A stretch of 64,000 bases of DNA from CAJQQK01 sp965224225 (GTDB taxonomy: Bacteria; Pseudomonadota; Alphaproteobacteria; Rhizobiales; Hyphomicrobiaceae). The notes under the pieces were generated by a model. The model was not told the origin of the DNA. It saw only the letters and a list, made by a program, of their open reading frames with translations, and searched no databases. Location: positions 186,001-250,000 of the forward strand of contig CBDCZF010000031.1 of NCBI GenBank assembly GCA_965224225.1. Reading direction: 5' to 3'. Every line of letters starts with the position of its first letter. The stretch's first letter is position 1. Positions 26,727-35,047 of the stretch are shown here, piece by piece. The position numbers were made by a program, and so were the translations under genes.

Positions 26727-27473
26727 CTACACTGGTATGTTCGCCTTCAAGAAGCTCCGCAAATGGCGAATGGCCATTTCAACACGGTCCTGAGGCTCCT
26801 TCCAGGGAAAGAAAGTCATCTGCGCATTCGGTGCCAACAGGGCGGTTTCCTCAGCGACGGCGTAGGGATGGGAGTCGGTGTCATCGGGCATCACCAAAAC
26901 CGGGGTCGTGCAGCGCTTCACGCTTTCTCGGCTGACACTGAAAACGAAGTCCGGATTGCCGTACATTCTGCCGAGATAGGCCTCGCACATATCCATTGTG
27001 ATATCGGGCTGTTCTTCGCACAGCGTCGGCGCCCATTGCTTCATATTGTTGTTGAAGAAACGGTTCGGGTCTTCCGGTCGGAAGCCGCTCGGCGTCGCTG
27101 GAACGGCAGCGACAACACGCTCGGGCACCCGTTCAAGCAAGTTCCAGATGAACGGCCCGCCAATGCAAAACCCGAGGACCAGGAACTTGTCGATTCCCAA
27201 ATGATCCATCAGGCGGAGTTGGTCGTCGGTGTGCGAGTCCCAAGGCCGGTCGATCTCTAGTGGTCCCTTGGAGCCGCTGCCATTGGCGTTCCTAATGTCC
27301 ATGGCGATGCAGCGGTACTCGTTACTGAGGACAGCCATTGGATTAAAAGGGGTCCGGGTCGTTAAATAGGGAATCCTCGCATTAAGGCCGCCGCCTGGGA
27401 TCACCAGAAGTGGGAAGCCATGACCGGCCTCCTCGTAATAGATCTCTATTCGATCGTTCTTGAGTATTGGCAT
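26727..27473 (-). CDS. Alpha/beta hydrolase with cysteine in nucleophile position
   Basis: A 248-residue alpha/beta hydrolase. LLVIPGGGLNARIPY forms the oxyanion-side turn and FLVLGFCIGGPFIWNLL (about residues 94-110) is the nucleophile elbow, reading G-x-C-x-G, so the nucleophile would be Cys as in dienelactone hydrolases. The acid is probably in VMPDDTDSHPY; the usual C-terminal His is not obvious. A true ester or C-C hydrolase role in the neighbouring pathway is plausible but unproven. The start is ATG 27473 (MPILKNDRIEIYYEE), divergent from the flavin-dependent gene. Confidence 0.82.
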   Translation of the reverse strand: MPILKNDRIEIYYEEAGHGFPLLVIPGGGLNARIPYLTTRTPFNPMAVLSNEYRCIAMDIRNANGSGSKGPLEIDRPWDSHTDDQLRLMDHLGIDKFLVLGFCIGGPFIWNLLERVPERVVAAVPATPSGFRPEDPNRFFNNNMKQWAPTLCEEQPDITMDMCEAYLGRMYGNPDFVFSVSRESVKRCTTPVLVMPDDTDSHPYAVAEETALLAPNAQMTFFPWKEPQDRVEMAIRHLRSFLKANIPV

Positions 27474-27624
27474 GCTGGAATCCTTAGATTGACACGCTTG
27501 GCAGGCCGCCGACGCGCAGATGATGAGGTATGGTTGGTACCAGATTCCGTCCGGTCGGATATTGCTCTAGCGGCTGTTGGGATGGAGAATGGGCGCAAAG
27601 CCCTCCAATGAAAGGATCCGCGTG

Positions 27625-28710
27625 ATGCAAGTTGGAATACTCTATACATCTCATCCGGACCCGACGACCGAGCCGTACCCGCACCAGAAAGTGCACGAGC
27701 GCGTCACGCGTGAAATTCTGGAAATCGAGGCACTGGGTTTCGATAGCGTCTGGATAGCGGAGCACCACTTCTCCAACAAGTACGGTATCCTGCCAGACCC
27801 GTTCAGTTATTTGTCCTACCTCGCCGCCAAGACGAGCGTGATCAAGTTGGGTGCCGCCGTCATGGTCGTACCGCTGCACCATCCGTTGCGGATTGTCGAG
27901 AACGCCGCTTTTGTTGACATTCTGTCGAATGGCCGGTTTCAGCTCGGTTTGGGTTCCGGTTATCGGCCTTACGAGTTCGAGGGGCTCGGTGTTTCCTATG
28001 AGGAGCGCCGTCAGATTCAGGCCGAAGCGATTCCGCTGATCCTGGATGGTTTTCACAAAAAGCGCGTGTCGGCCAAGGGCAAGTATTTCAACTTCGATGT
28101 GTCCGGTGAATGGGAAATTTTCCCGCAACCGATGCAACAGCCGCACCCGCCGTTTTACATGGGCGCCGGCACCAACGAGTCAATCGCCTCGGCAGCACGA
28201 AATGGGTTCGGCCTCATGCAGTCCACGCTGCCAAACGTCCACGTCATTGGCGAGCACATTGCCCACTATCGCAAGCACATGGCTGAGGCACCGGTACCAC
28301 TCAATCAGAACCCGGCGTTCGGTGACGTCGACGTCTGCCGCATGACGTTCGTTGCGCCGACTGATGCAAAGGCACGGGAGCTAAGCGAAGAAGGCATCAC
28401 GCACCACATGAAGAGCTTCATGGCCGGCGGTTCGAAGACCGGTGGCTATCTCGGCGATATCTCCGACAAGAGCGGCGATGAGCAGTTCAGTTACGACAAT
28501 CTGATGGATGGTACGATCCTGCACGGCTCACCAGACACGGTGTTGCGCAAGATTGAAGAATTCAAGGCGGTTGGCGCAACATCGATGATGCTTCATTATC
28601 CACCCTACTATGGCCAGGAGCGCACCCTGGAAATGTTACGCCTCTATGCTAAGGAAGTGCTTCCGCATGTGCATGCGATGAACGTTCCCCGCCTGACGGC
28701 TGCCGAATAG
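27625..28710 (+). CDS. LLM-class flavin-dependent oxidoreductase
   Basis: A 361-residue bacterial-luciferase-like protein. The N-terminus VGILYTSHPDP and SVWIAEHHFSNKYG (the conserved His pair in the TIM barrel) and GRFQLGLGSGYRPYEFEGLG are standard. Such enzymes use reduced FMN and oxygen, or F420, for monooxygenation. ATG 27625 is chosen because AAAGGA at 27611-27616 lies eight bases upstream; the in-frame codon at 27577 has no such site. The aldo-keto reductase follows 63 bases later. A flavin reductase partner is not adjacent (an FMN reductase is far away at 56.7 kb). Confidence 0.9.
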   Translation: MQVGILYTSHPDPTTEPYPHQKVHERVTREILEIEALGFDSVWIAEHHFSNKYGILPDPFSYLSYLAAKTSVIKLGAAVMVVPLHHPLRIVENAAFVDILSNGRFQLGLGSGYRPYEFEGLGVSYEERRQIQAEAIPLILDGFHKKRVSAKGKYFNFDVSGEWEIFPQPMQQPHPPFYMGAGTNESIASAARNGFGLMQSTLPNVHVIGEHIAHYRKHMAEAPVPLNQNPAFGDVDVCRMTFVAPTDAKARELSEEGITHHMKSFMAGGSKTGGYLGDISDKSGDEQFSYDNLMDGTILHGSPDTVLRKIEEFKAVGATSMMLHYPPYYGQERTLEMLRLYAKEVLPHVHAMNVPRLTAAE

Positions 28711-28773
28711 ACTACTCTCGTAGGTGGCTCCATTCGTCAATGACCCGTTCAACCAACTTTCGGAAAAGCAACC

Positions 28774-29706
28774 ATGCGAACGCGAAAACTCGGTCAGTCC
28801 GGAATCGACATTTCAACCATTGGGCTTGGTACCAACTATGTCGGCGGCCACAATCTTTACGCCGGTGTCGATGAGGACGAAGGTGTCAGGCTCGTCAAGC
28901 AGGCGATGGACCTGGGCGTGACACACATTGACACGGCCGATGTCTACGGCACCGGCCGTTCAGAAGAATTAGTCGGCAAGGCCATTGAAGGGCGGCGAGA
29001 TGATGTCGTCCTGGCAACGAAAGGGGGCATCCTGTTCGGCGAGCATGGCAGTGGCGCCAACAACGATCCGGCCTACCTCAGAGGCGCCTTGGAGCGTTCG
29101 CTGAAACGCCTGAATGTGGATCACATCGACCTCTATTACATTCATCGCCACGATGGAAAGACGCCGACCGAAGATGCATTTGGCGCGTTGATGGATTTCA
29201 AGCGTGAAGGTCTCATTCGTTCTGCCGGGGTTTCGAACTTCGAGCTGCCGGCCTTGCAGGCCGCGGCCCGCGCCGGGCAGGTCGATGCGCTACAGTCTTG
29301 CTATAATTTATTGCAGCGTGAGGTGGAGGCCGATGTGCTGCCGTGGTGCGGCGAGCACGGTGTGAGCTTCATACCGTGGGGCGGCCTTGCTTACGGATTG
29401 CTCGGTGGTCGTTACCGCCGTGATTTTACACTGGACGACAACGACTGGCGTCAACGCACCGGCCTGTTCGATACGAACACATTTGGGCGCAACCTGGATG
29501 TCGTCGATGGTCTCAAGACCATTGCCGAAAAGTGCGGGTCAACGCCAGCGCATCTGGCGCTTAAATGGCTGCTGTCCAAGGAGGCGGTAAGCTCTGTCAT
29601 CGCCGGAGCAAAAAACAGTGGTCAGGTGCGCGACAACGTCGAAGCGGAACAAGATGTGATCAGCGTGGACCAGTTGGCGGCTGTTGATGCACTGACGGCG
29701 GCTTGA
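28774..29706 (+). CDS. Aldo/keto reductase
   Basis: A 310-residue NADPH-dependent aldo/keto reductase barrel. The catalytic tetrad can be read: Asp in HIDTADVYGTGRSEELVGKA (about residue 52) with Tyr 57, Lys in VVLATKGGILFG (about 83) and His in DLYYIHRHDGKTPTED (about 125). The C-terminal cofactor-binding segment is AVSSVIAGAKNSGQVRDNVEA. It is just behind the flavin-dependent gene and probably in one transcript with it. It would reduce a carbonyl made in this pathway; substrate unknown. Confidence 0.92.
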   Translation: MRTRKLGQSGIDISTIGLGTNYVGGHNLYAGVDEDEGVRLVKQAMDLGVTHIDTADVYGTGRSEELVGKAIEGRRDDVVLATKGGILFGEHGSGANNDPAYLRGALERSLKRLNVDHIDLYYIHRHDGKTPTEDAFGALMDFKREGLIRSAGVSNFELPALQAAARAGQVDALQSCYNLLQREVEADVLPWCGEHGVSFIPWGGLAYGLLGGRYRRDFTLDDNDWRQRTGLFDTNTFGRNLDVVDGLKTIAEKCGSTPAHLALKWLLSKEAVSSVIAGAKNSGQVRDNVEAEQDVISVDQLAAVDALTAA

Positions 29707-29739
29707 TCAGGGCCGCCACTCCTCGTGCCCGCCACAGCT

Positions 29740-31404
29740 TCAAGCTTCGCCGTAGTGCACGCGTCGGTAGCTGCGAGATGGGATCAAATCGTCGGCAATG
29801 ACGTCCCAAACAGTTGCCACGTTCGAACGCTGGTGCTCTTTGAAAAGGCCGTCGAGACTGCCGTTTTCGTTGACCGTTGCTCCTGCCAAGCCAAATCCGC
29901 GGGCCATCGCGGCAATATCGCCTCGACCATGGATTGCGCCCGATGGATCGACGCCATTGGCGCGGAATTTGTGGAACTCGGCGCCATAACCGCCATCGTT
30001 GATGATTGTCATGAGCAAGCGAATGCCGTGGCGTTTGATCGTATCGAGTTCCTGGGCGTGCATCATCAAACTGCCGTCGCCTTCGATCAGACAGACTTTG
30101 CCATCGCCACGCGCCTGGGCGACCCCGATCGCTGCGGCGAGCCCGGAGCCGATCGCGCCGAAGTCGTTGATGACATGATACTTCTCGGCGGGGCGCCCTT
30201 TGAGGTGCGTCATCGCGATTGAGAAATAGTGGCCGCCGCCAATCACAATATCCCAGTCCTTCGGGATCGTTCGGTCGAGTTCTTCGATGACGCGGCGCTG
30301 ATCAAGCATGCCGGGCTGTACAGGATACTCTTTCCGGTCAGGGTGGTCGTCGGCAATCTGTTGGGCGATGTCCGGGGTCCGAAGCCCTATCTTGCGAATG
30401 CCGCGTGCCTCCAGCCGGACCGCAATTGCCTCCGCGGCGGTCTTGGCATCCGCGCGTACGTGCAGATCAGCGGTTCTGAGACCTTGCCACAATCCGCGAG
30501 GATTGGTGTCAATCTGCACAACCTTGGCCGCGGGATAAAGATATCCGCCTTCTGTCGTGTAGTGACCGAGTCCGGCGCCAATACCGATAACCAGATCTGC
30601 ATAGGCGAATTGCTCGCGCGCATAGTCACTGGCGAAAGCACCGGCAAGATCGATGTTGTATGGATTGCCGTCGAACAACCCCTTGCCAAGCAGCGTGGTC
30701 GCGAGCAGCGCGCCGGATCTGTCGGCAACCGCTTCGATTGCCTCTCGTGCACCTGACCATGTTGCACCGCGCCCGGCCAGCAGGATTGGTCGCTCGGCCT
30801 CAGTGATCATTTCGCAGACACGCTCGACGATCGCCGGATCCGGCAGCGGGCGCTGCATCGCCGGCACCAATTCGGCCGACGGTGTGTAGTCCGTCAGATG
30901 CGGCCACGGCAGCTTCTGCATGTCCATCGGAACCGACAGGACAACCGGCTTGCGCTGTACTTCGGCAACCTGGAACGCCTCGCGGACGTTGTCGAGGAGC
31001 CGGTCGATGTGTTTGATGGCCACGTAGTGTGCACCTGTGGCGAGCGCCAGCGGCGCCATGTCGAGTTGCTGCAGATACCATGAGGCAGCGATCGGCGAGT
31101 CTCCGGCAAACACAACCAGCGGGATATTGGCACGGGCAGCCATCGCGAGCGAAGTCATGATCTGGGTGAAGCCCGGACCGCAGGTCGTCGAGGCGACGCC
31201 CACCTTACCCGTTGCCCGGTGATAGCCTTCGGCCATGGAGACCGCGCAGGATTCGTGACGCACGTGAATAACCCGCATCCCCGGCCGGTCGGCCATTGCT
31301 GTGGACCAGTACATGTTGGCATCACCCATCAGTGTAAACAGGGTGTCGACGCCTTCGGCTTCGAAAGCACGGGCGAGCATGTCGGAGGTGCTCAACTTCG
31401 CCAT
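29740..31404 (-). CDS. Thiamine diphosphate-binding decarboxylase-like enzyme
   Basis: A 554-residue ThDP enzyme. The activating Glu is in VIHVRHESCAVSMAEGYHRATG (about residues 41-62), STTCGPGFTQIMTSLAMA follows, and the ThDP motif runs from CLIEGDGSLMMHAQEL to MTIINDGGYGAEF. It is distinct from the enzyme at 24.9 kb, whose equivalent motif end differs. ATG 31404 is supported by AGAGGAAC about nine bases upstream; it starts five bases after the CoxG-like gene, so the two are co-transcribed. Likely a 2-keto-acid or acyl-CoA decarboxylase/ligase; substrate unknown. Confidence 0.88.
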   Translation of the reverse strand: MAKLSTSDMLARAFEAEGVDTLFTLMGDANMYWSTAMADRPGMRVIHVRHESCAVSMAEGYHRATGKVGVASTTCGPGFTQIMTSLAMAARANIPLVVFAGDSPIAASWYLQQLDMAPLALATGAHYVAIKHIDRLLDNVREAFQVAEVQRKPVVLSVPMDMQKLPWPHLTDYTPSAELVPAMQRPLPDPAIVERVCEMITEAERPILLAGRGATWSGAREAIEAVADRSGALLATTLLGKGLFDGNPYNIDLAGAFASDYAREQFAYADLVIGIGAGLGHYTTEGGYLYPAAKVVQIDTNPRGLWQGLRTADLHVRADAKTAAEAIAVRLEARGIRKIGLRTPDIAQQIADDHPDRKEYPVQPGMLDQRRVIEELDRTIPKDWDIVIGGGHYFSIAMTHLKGRPAEKYHVINDFGAIGSGLAAAIGVAQARGDGKVCLIEGDGSLMMHAQELDTIKRHGIRLLMTIINDGGYGAEFHKFRANGVDPSGAIHGRGDIAAMARGFGLAGATVNENGSLDGLFKEHQRSNVATVWDVIADDLIPSRSYRRVHYGEA

Positions 31405-31409
31405 TAGGA

Positions 31410-32075
31410 CTAGTTCCTCTTGCCAATAAGATTGCTGATCCAAGATTTGAAGGCCGCCCAAAGGAGCGCGAAAACATTCAGTTCTCCTGACGGAGATGCC
31501 AATGATTTGCGCTCGGCCGCAGATGCTGCCGGTGCCCGGTCCGCATTTGATCCACCCGCCAAGGTCGGCCCGACAACCGGTTTATTGGCCGGCGAAGTTT
31601 CTTGGGTGGGAGCTGCCGTCTCGCTGCCTGGAACTTCGGTCAGCTTCGACATATTGGCTGCAAATTCCGCGAGCAGTGCACGTGCGACGTGAATGCCGCC
31701 AGCATTTGCGAACGTCTCAAGCGGTCCCGAAACGGAGTATTCACCCTCCACCGCCAGCTCTGTTTCCCTCTCAACTGCAGCAGCCGTTACCACACCATTG
31801 GCAAGTGCCCGTGACGCGCCGCGCTGATCGATGCCACGGCCTTCGATCGTACAGGTATGTCTGTCGTGATCATACGTGAGCTCTGCTTCGCCACGAAAAA
31901 CCGCCACGGTGGGGCCGAACTTGATGCTGATCGAACCCCTCCAGAGATCATCCTCTTGGTTATCCGACAGGGTCGCCCCAGGAATGCAGGAAGCGACGGT
32001 TGCCGGATCTGACAGGAGAGGCCAGACGTCGGTTAGCGGCGCTGCGATCATGATCTTCTCGGTCAGAGTAGGCAT
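31410..32075 (-). CDS. CoxG-like SRPBCC protein
   Basis: A 221-residue protein of the carbon monoxide dehydrogenase subunit G (CoxG) family, a START-like lipid or ligand-binding fold that recruits CO dehydrogenase to the membrane. Motifs: APLTDVWPLLSDPATVASCIPGA (residues about 12-34), IKFGPTVAVFRGEAEL and ALANGVVTAAAVERETEL. A Pro/Ala-rich linker precedes a C-terminal helix, AFKSWISNLIGK, which may bind the membrane. No coxSML genes are in the window, so it is an orphan that probably serves the ThDP enzyme coded right behind it. Confidence 0.85.
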   Translation of the reverse strand: MPTLTEKIMIAAPLTDVWPLLSDPATVASCIPGATLSDNQEDDLWRGSISIKFGPTVAVFRGEAELTYDHDRHTCTIEGRGIDQRGASRALANGVVTAAAVERETELAVEGEYSVSGPLETFANAGGIHVARALLAEFAANMSKLTEVPGSETAAPTQETSPANKPVVGPTLAGGSNADRAPAASAAERKSLASPSGELNVFALLWAAFKSWISNLIGKRN

Positions 32076-32465
32076 GCATTTCTCTGGAAAGAGGGCAAAG
32101 CCGGAGCTTAGTGCAGGTCGGTTCGCCGCTCAATTCTGTGGCGGATACAGTGTCTGCATCAACGAGTACGACCCATCGGATTTTGCAGTCCTTCTCGCGT
32201 TGCATGCATGGCAGTCGGCGTTCGCAGGACAAGCAATGACGGCACACTCCGACCCGGCCCATATCGTCGGGATGTTTGGTGCGGTATCCGAGGCTCAACC
32301 TGGCAATGTGAGCGTTGTTGCCAAAGACGGTTATACTGCAACCGCTGTGGTCGGTGGACTTGCAGTCGGTACGATGCGCGATAGACAGGTTGCAGCCCGT
32401 TACGGATGGTCTTGTTCGCGATAAGGCAGGCATTCTGGCAACGAAAGCATGATTGGCAACGACTC
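32076..32465. other. Intergenic region, no gene assigned
   Basis: About 390 bases between the CoxG-like gene and the end of the dioxygenase gene. Open frames on both strands cover parts of it, but none has a convincing start, family motif or ribosome binding site. The plus frame from about 32085 to 32424 has a protein-like composition but matches nothing I recognise. It probably includes the coxG-unit promoter. Confidence 0.4.
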
Positions 32466-33365
32466 TCATAAATCGCCTGTTGCCGCAACGCATTGTGGGA
32501 CGGTTGGCTCGTCTCCCATCAAAGTCGTTCGACGCACATCCCGTGGCTCATGATGCGGGAACGGTCGGGCGCGATGCATCGTCGCCTGATTGTCCCACAT
32601 CACCAGATCGCCGACTGACCACTCATGGATATAGACGAACTCCTTCTGGGTGGCGTGTTCCGTCAAGTCCATGAGAAACGCTCGCGCCTCGGGGACCGGC
32701 CAGCCGATGATCTTTCCGGCATGCGATGAAAGATAAAGCGATTTCCGGCCTGTCGAGGGATGAACGCGAATGAGGCGCTGCAGGACGGGTTTGAACCGCT
32801 CGACTTCCTCGTCTGTGAATTCCGTGAAGCCGAGTTTGGAACGCGAATAGAGCTGTGAATGTTCGCAGATCAAATCTTCGGAAAGCTCTTTCGTTTCCTG
32901 GTCGAGCGCGTCATAGGCAGCGCGCATGTCGGCAAACTCGGTATTGCCGCCTTTTGAGGGGATGGTATGAGCGTATAGCAATGAGTACTTGGCTGGGATC
33001 GCCTTGAACGAGCTGTCCGAATGCCAAAGCCGGTTGCCGATTGAGAACTGACGTCTCCGGTCGTCAGCCGCAAACGGCTTGCCGTCCTTATCCAGGTTCG
33101 ACACATCTGCGAACGTGGTCGGCAGACGGTGCTCTTCCGGTCGTCTGAGACCTACGCCAATCGCTCGCTCGATCGGTCCGAGGCTCTGCGTGAACGCCAT
33201 GTGCTGTTCGTTGGTCAGATTCTGACCGGGAAAAATCAGCACCGCATAGGCATCCATCGCATCATGAATCGATTGGATCAATTCTCCCGAGAGCGGTTGG
33301 GACAAATCGATCTCGATCACCTCTGCGGCGAATGTCTCTGTCCGTGGTTTGAATTGGATACCCAA
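32466..33365 (-). CDS. TauD/TfdA-family Fe(II)/2-oxoglutarate dioxygenase
   Basis: A 299-residue non-haem iron oxygenase that couples 2-oxoglutarate decarboxylation to substrate hydroxylation, as in taurine and 2,4-D dioxygenases. The iron motif H-x-D is in GNRLWHSDSSFKAIP, the distal His in NQATMHRARPFPH and the 2-oxoglutarate Arg in ARPFPHHEPRDVRRTTLMGD. I place the start at TTG 33365 (LGIQFKPRTET), because AGAGGA lies seven bases upstream and family proteins begin near this point; the open frame extends further to 33449. Its 5' side abuts an insertion-sequence remnant. Confidence 0.9.
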   Translation of the reverse strand: MGIQFKPRTETFAAEVIEIDLSQPLSGELIQSIHDAMDAYAVLIFPGQNLTNEQHMAFTQSLGPIERAIGVGLRRPEEHRLPTTFADVSNLDKDGKPFAADDRRRQFSIGNRLWHSDSSFKAIPAKYSLLYAHTIPSKGGNTEFADMRAAYDALDQETKELSEDLICEHSQLYSRSKLGFTEFTDEEVERFKPVLQRLIRVHPSTGRKSLYLSSHAGKIIGWPVPEARAFLMDLTEHATQKEFVYIHEWSVGDLVMWDNQATMHRARPFPHHEPRDVRRTTLMGDEPTVPQCVAATGDL

Positions 33366-33419
33366 GACTCTATCCTCTTGGTCTGAACCGCCCCGGGTTT
33401 GTCGGAGGCTCCGACCGTC

Positions 33420-33765
33420 GTAAGCGAATTCAATACCGAACGGCGCCACGAGGGGCTCGATACGGCCTGTCCCGGCGACGTCTACACAACCTCACCAAGA
33501 CCTTACAACGGCCTGCCGGAGATCGACCATCCCCTGCATGAACGTGACATTCTCGTAACCAACTGCGGGCGCATCTGCATGCACCGCTAGAATAGCAATA
33601 TCTCAACCGTATTTGCCGGCCAACGCCTCGGGCAAAAGGAGGTCGACGAGGGCATTTGGCTGGTGAGATTCATGCACTATGATCTGGGATACATAGACTT
33701 GGAACAAAGAACACTACAAACTATCGACAACCCGTTCGGCTCGAGGTTGTCACCCATGTCTTAGG
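33420..33765 (+). pseudogene. C-terminal remnant of an IS481-type transposase with internal stop
   Basis: The plus frame encodes EFNTERRHEGLDTACPGDVY, SPRPYNGLPEIDHP and ILVTNCGRICMHR, which matches the C-terminus of IS481-type DDE transposases. A TAG at 33588-33590 replaces the expected Lys codon, and the same frame then continues with ISTVFAGQRLGQKEVDEGIWLV, HYDLGYIDLEQRTL and NPFGSRLSPMS to TAG at 33763-33765. The catalytic N-terminal part is missing, with similarity beginning abruptly near 33420. The element is dead: truncated at 5' and with a nonsense mutation. Confidence 0.8.
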
Positions 33766-33798
33766 TACAATGTGTTACCCATGTCTCCGGGTCGGACA
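33748..33798 (+). repeat. Terminal repeats of the IS481-type remnant
   Basis: Two imperfect direct copies of a TGTyACCCATGTCT motif lie in tandem, at 33748-33769 and 33773-33798 (the second ends CCGGGTCGGACA). They sit at the 3' end of the transposase remnant, overlapping its last codons, as expected for the element's terminal inverted repeat. The partner end was not seen on the left side. Confidence 0.6.
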
Positions 33799-33807
33799 TG
33801 AAATCAT

Positions 33808-33856
33808 TGGTAGCGGAGGAGGGACTTGAACCCCCGACACGCGGATTATGATTCCG
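33808..33856 (-). tRNA. 3' half of an elongator tRNA-Met (CAT) gene, partial
   Basis: Read on the minus strand from 33856, the sequence gives CGGAATCATAATCCGCG (anticodon arm, anticodon CAT), a variable loop, a T arm with GGGTTCAAGTCCC, and CTCCGCTACCA with an encoded CCA at 33808. This is the 3' half of an alphaproteobacterial elongator tRNA-Met. The 5' acceptor strand is absent: similarity breaks at anticodon-stem position 27. A D-arm-like stretch (33897-33923) follows after a 40-base insertion, but no matching acceptor strand precedes it. A likely attachment-site copy left by an integrating element. Confidence 0.7.
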
Positions 33857-33923
33857 GCATGACGATGTAAGGTCATGTTAAATCAACATGTTAAGCGGCA
33901 GCCCGTTGCACCAACTGCCCTAC
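33857..33923 (-). repeat. Small hairpins next to the tRNA fragment
   Basis: Minus strand, next to the tRNA half: CATGTT-GATTT-AACATG and CATGAC-CTTACATC-GTCATG are two adjacent perfect 6-bp hairpins sharing a CATG, and TTAACATG occurs twice. Beyond them GGCAG and CTGCC flank a D-loop-like TTGGT. These may belong to the element's attachment region or a decayed tRNA; no function is known. Confidence 0.4.
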
Positions 33924-34165
33924 GATGCATTACAGCGCAGAACTGATCCCTGCAAAATTCCGGCAGAGGCCGACTGCCCTGCCCTCCGCTCTCAGATTCG
34001 TAGTCAAGTGAGAACCGTTGAATTTCAAGACCTATTCTGACTCTTGACGCCATAGAGCCGCATATGGCCATCAAATACTTGGCCTAAGGGTCAGAATGGT
34101 TGCGTTGATGATCAGCCAACCAAGGTTTACTCTGTTTCTTCCACTTCAATCTGGAACCGCATGGG

Positions 34166-34969
34166 ATGGGCAAAGCCGCTTCCGTTCTAAACGAAGGATT
34201 GGCTGCGCTGATCCGCAAGAAAATCCGTGCGGGTCTTCATGACACCGTGACGGCCGGGATGGCATCGGGATATCTGCAAGCCAATCTTGTTGTCTTGCCT
34301 GTCGATTGGGCTGACGAGTTCGAAGAGTTTTGCGCTGCAAATGCGAAAGCTTGTCCTCTTTTGAGTAGAAGCCTACCAGGAGAGCCCCGGTTTCCTGATC
34401 TAGCAGATGATCTGGATGTCCGAACGGATCTTCCTCGTTATCGTGTTTTTCGCGATGGCTCGGAGATCTCAGAGCAAATGGACATCCGCGATGTGTGGCG
34501 CGACGATCTTGTGGCCTTTGCCTTAGGTTGCTCGTATTCGTTTGAGGCAGCGCTACTGGACGCTCGTGTTCCGCTACGTCACATCGAGCAAGGCAAGAAA
34601 GTCTGCACTTATCTTACAGCAATCGACACAGTTCCCGCCGGTCGGCTGAGCGGCAAGCTCGTCGTTTCGATGCGCAACTTTACGGTGCCGAATGCCATCC
34701 GGGCTATCGAAATTACATCGAGATTTCCTCGCGTTCACGGCGGGCCGATTCATTTCGGCAATCCGTCGGAAATCGGAATTGCAGATACCGATCGACCGGA
34801 GTTCGGTGGGGAACCCGATATCCGAGCGGGTGAGATCCCATTGTTCTGGGCTTGTGGTGTTACGCCTCAGGCCGTTGTCGAGAAGGCAAGGCCGCCTCTC
34901 TGTATCACCCACAAGGCCGGTCACATGTTGATCACGGATCGACTGAATGAGGAATTTCGCGGGAGCTAA
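34166..34969 (+). CDS. Putative hydro-lyase (DUF1445 / D-glutamate cyclase-like)
   Basis: A 267-residue protein of the DUF1445 family, sometimes called putative hydro-lyase; a mammalian relative is D-glutamate cyclase. Seen blocks: GLHDTVTAGMASGYLQANLVVLP (about residues 23-45), FALGCSYSFEAALLDA, YLTAIDTVPAGRLSGKLVVSMR, and FPRVHGGPIHFGNPSEIGI with the conserved His/Gly stretch. GDEPDIRAGEIPLFWACGVTPQ-like and ITHKAGHMLITD end the protein. It precedes a tenA gene on the same strand, so a link to cofactor or amino acid salvage is possible but inferred. Confidence 0.88.
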   Translation: MGKAASVLNEGLAALIRKKIRAGLHDTVTAGMASGYLQANLVVLPVDWADEFEEFCAANAKACPLLSRSLPGEPRFPDLADDLDVRTDLPRYRVFRDGSEISEQMDIRDVWRDDLVAFALGCSYSFEAALLDARVPLRHIEQGKKVCTYLTAIDTVPAGRLSGKLVVSMRNFTVPNAIRAIEITSRFPRVHGGPIHFGNPSEIGIADTDRPEFGGEPDIRAGEIPLFWACGVTPQAVVEKARPPLCITHKAGHMLITDRLNEEFRGS

Positions 34970-35047
34970 CGCTCTGCCATGGTAACCCATGGCCAGAAGC
35001 TGGCCTGTTTGATCCTCGCGAAGATAGCCAAAGAGAGAAAATCCCCA

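Noticed and set aside
32085..32424. Plus-strand frame in the gap between the dioxygenase and CoxG genes
   Set aside because: The composition is protein-like, but no start signal, homologous family or coupling with neighbours was found.
33857..33990. Possible intron-containing or full tRNA-Met
   Set aside because: A D-arm-like stretch exists at 33897-33923, but no 5' acceptor strand (AGCGGAG) sits at a proper distance; the AGCGGAG near 33985 lacks the conserved TA after it. Kept as a 3' half only.
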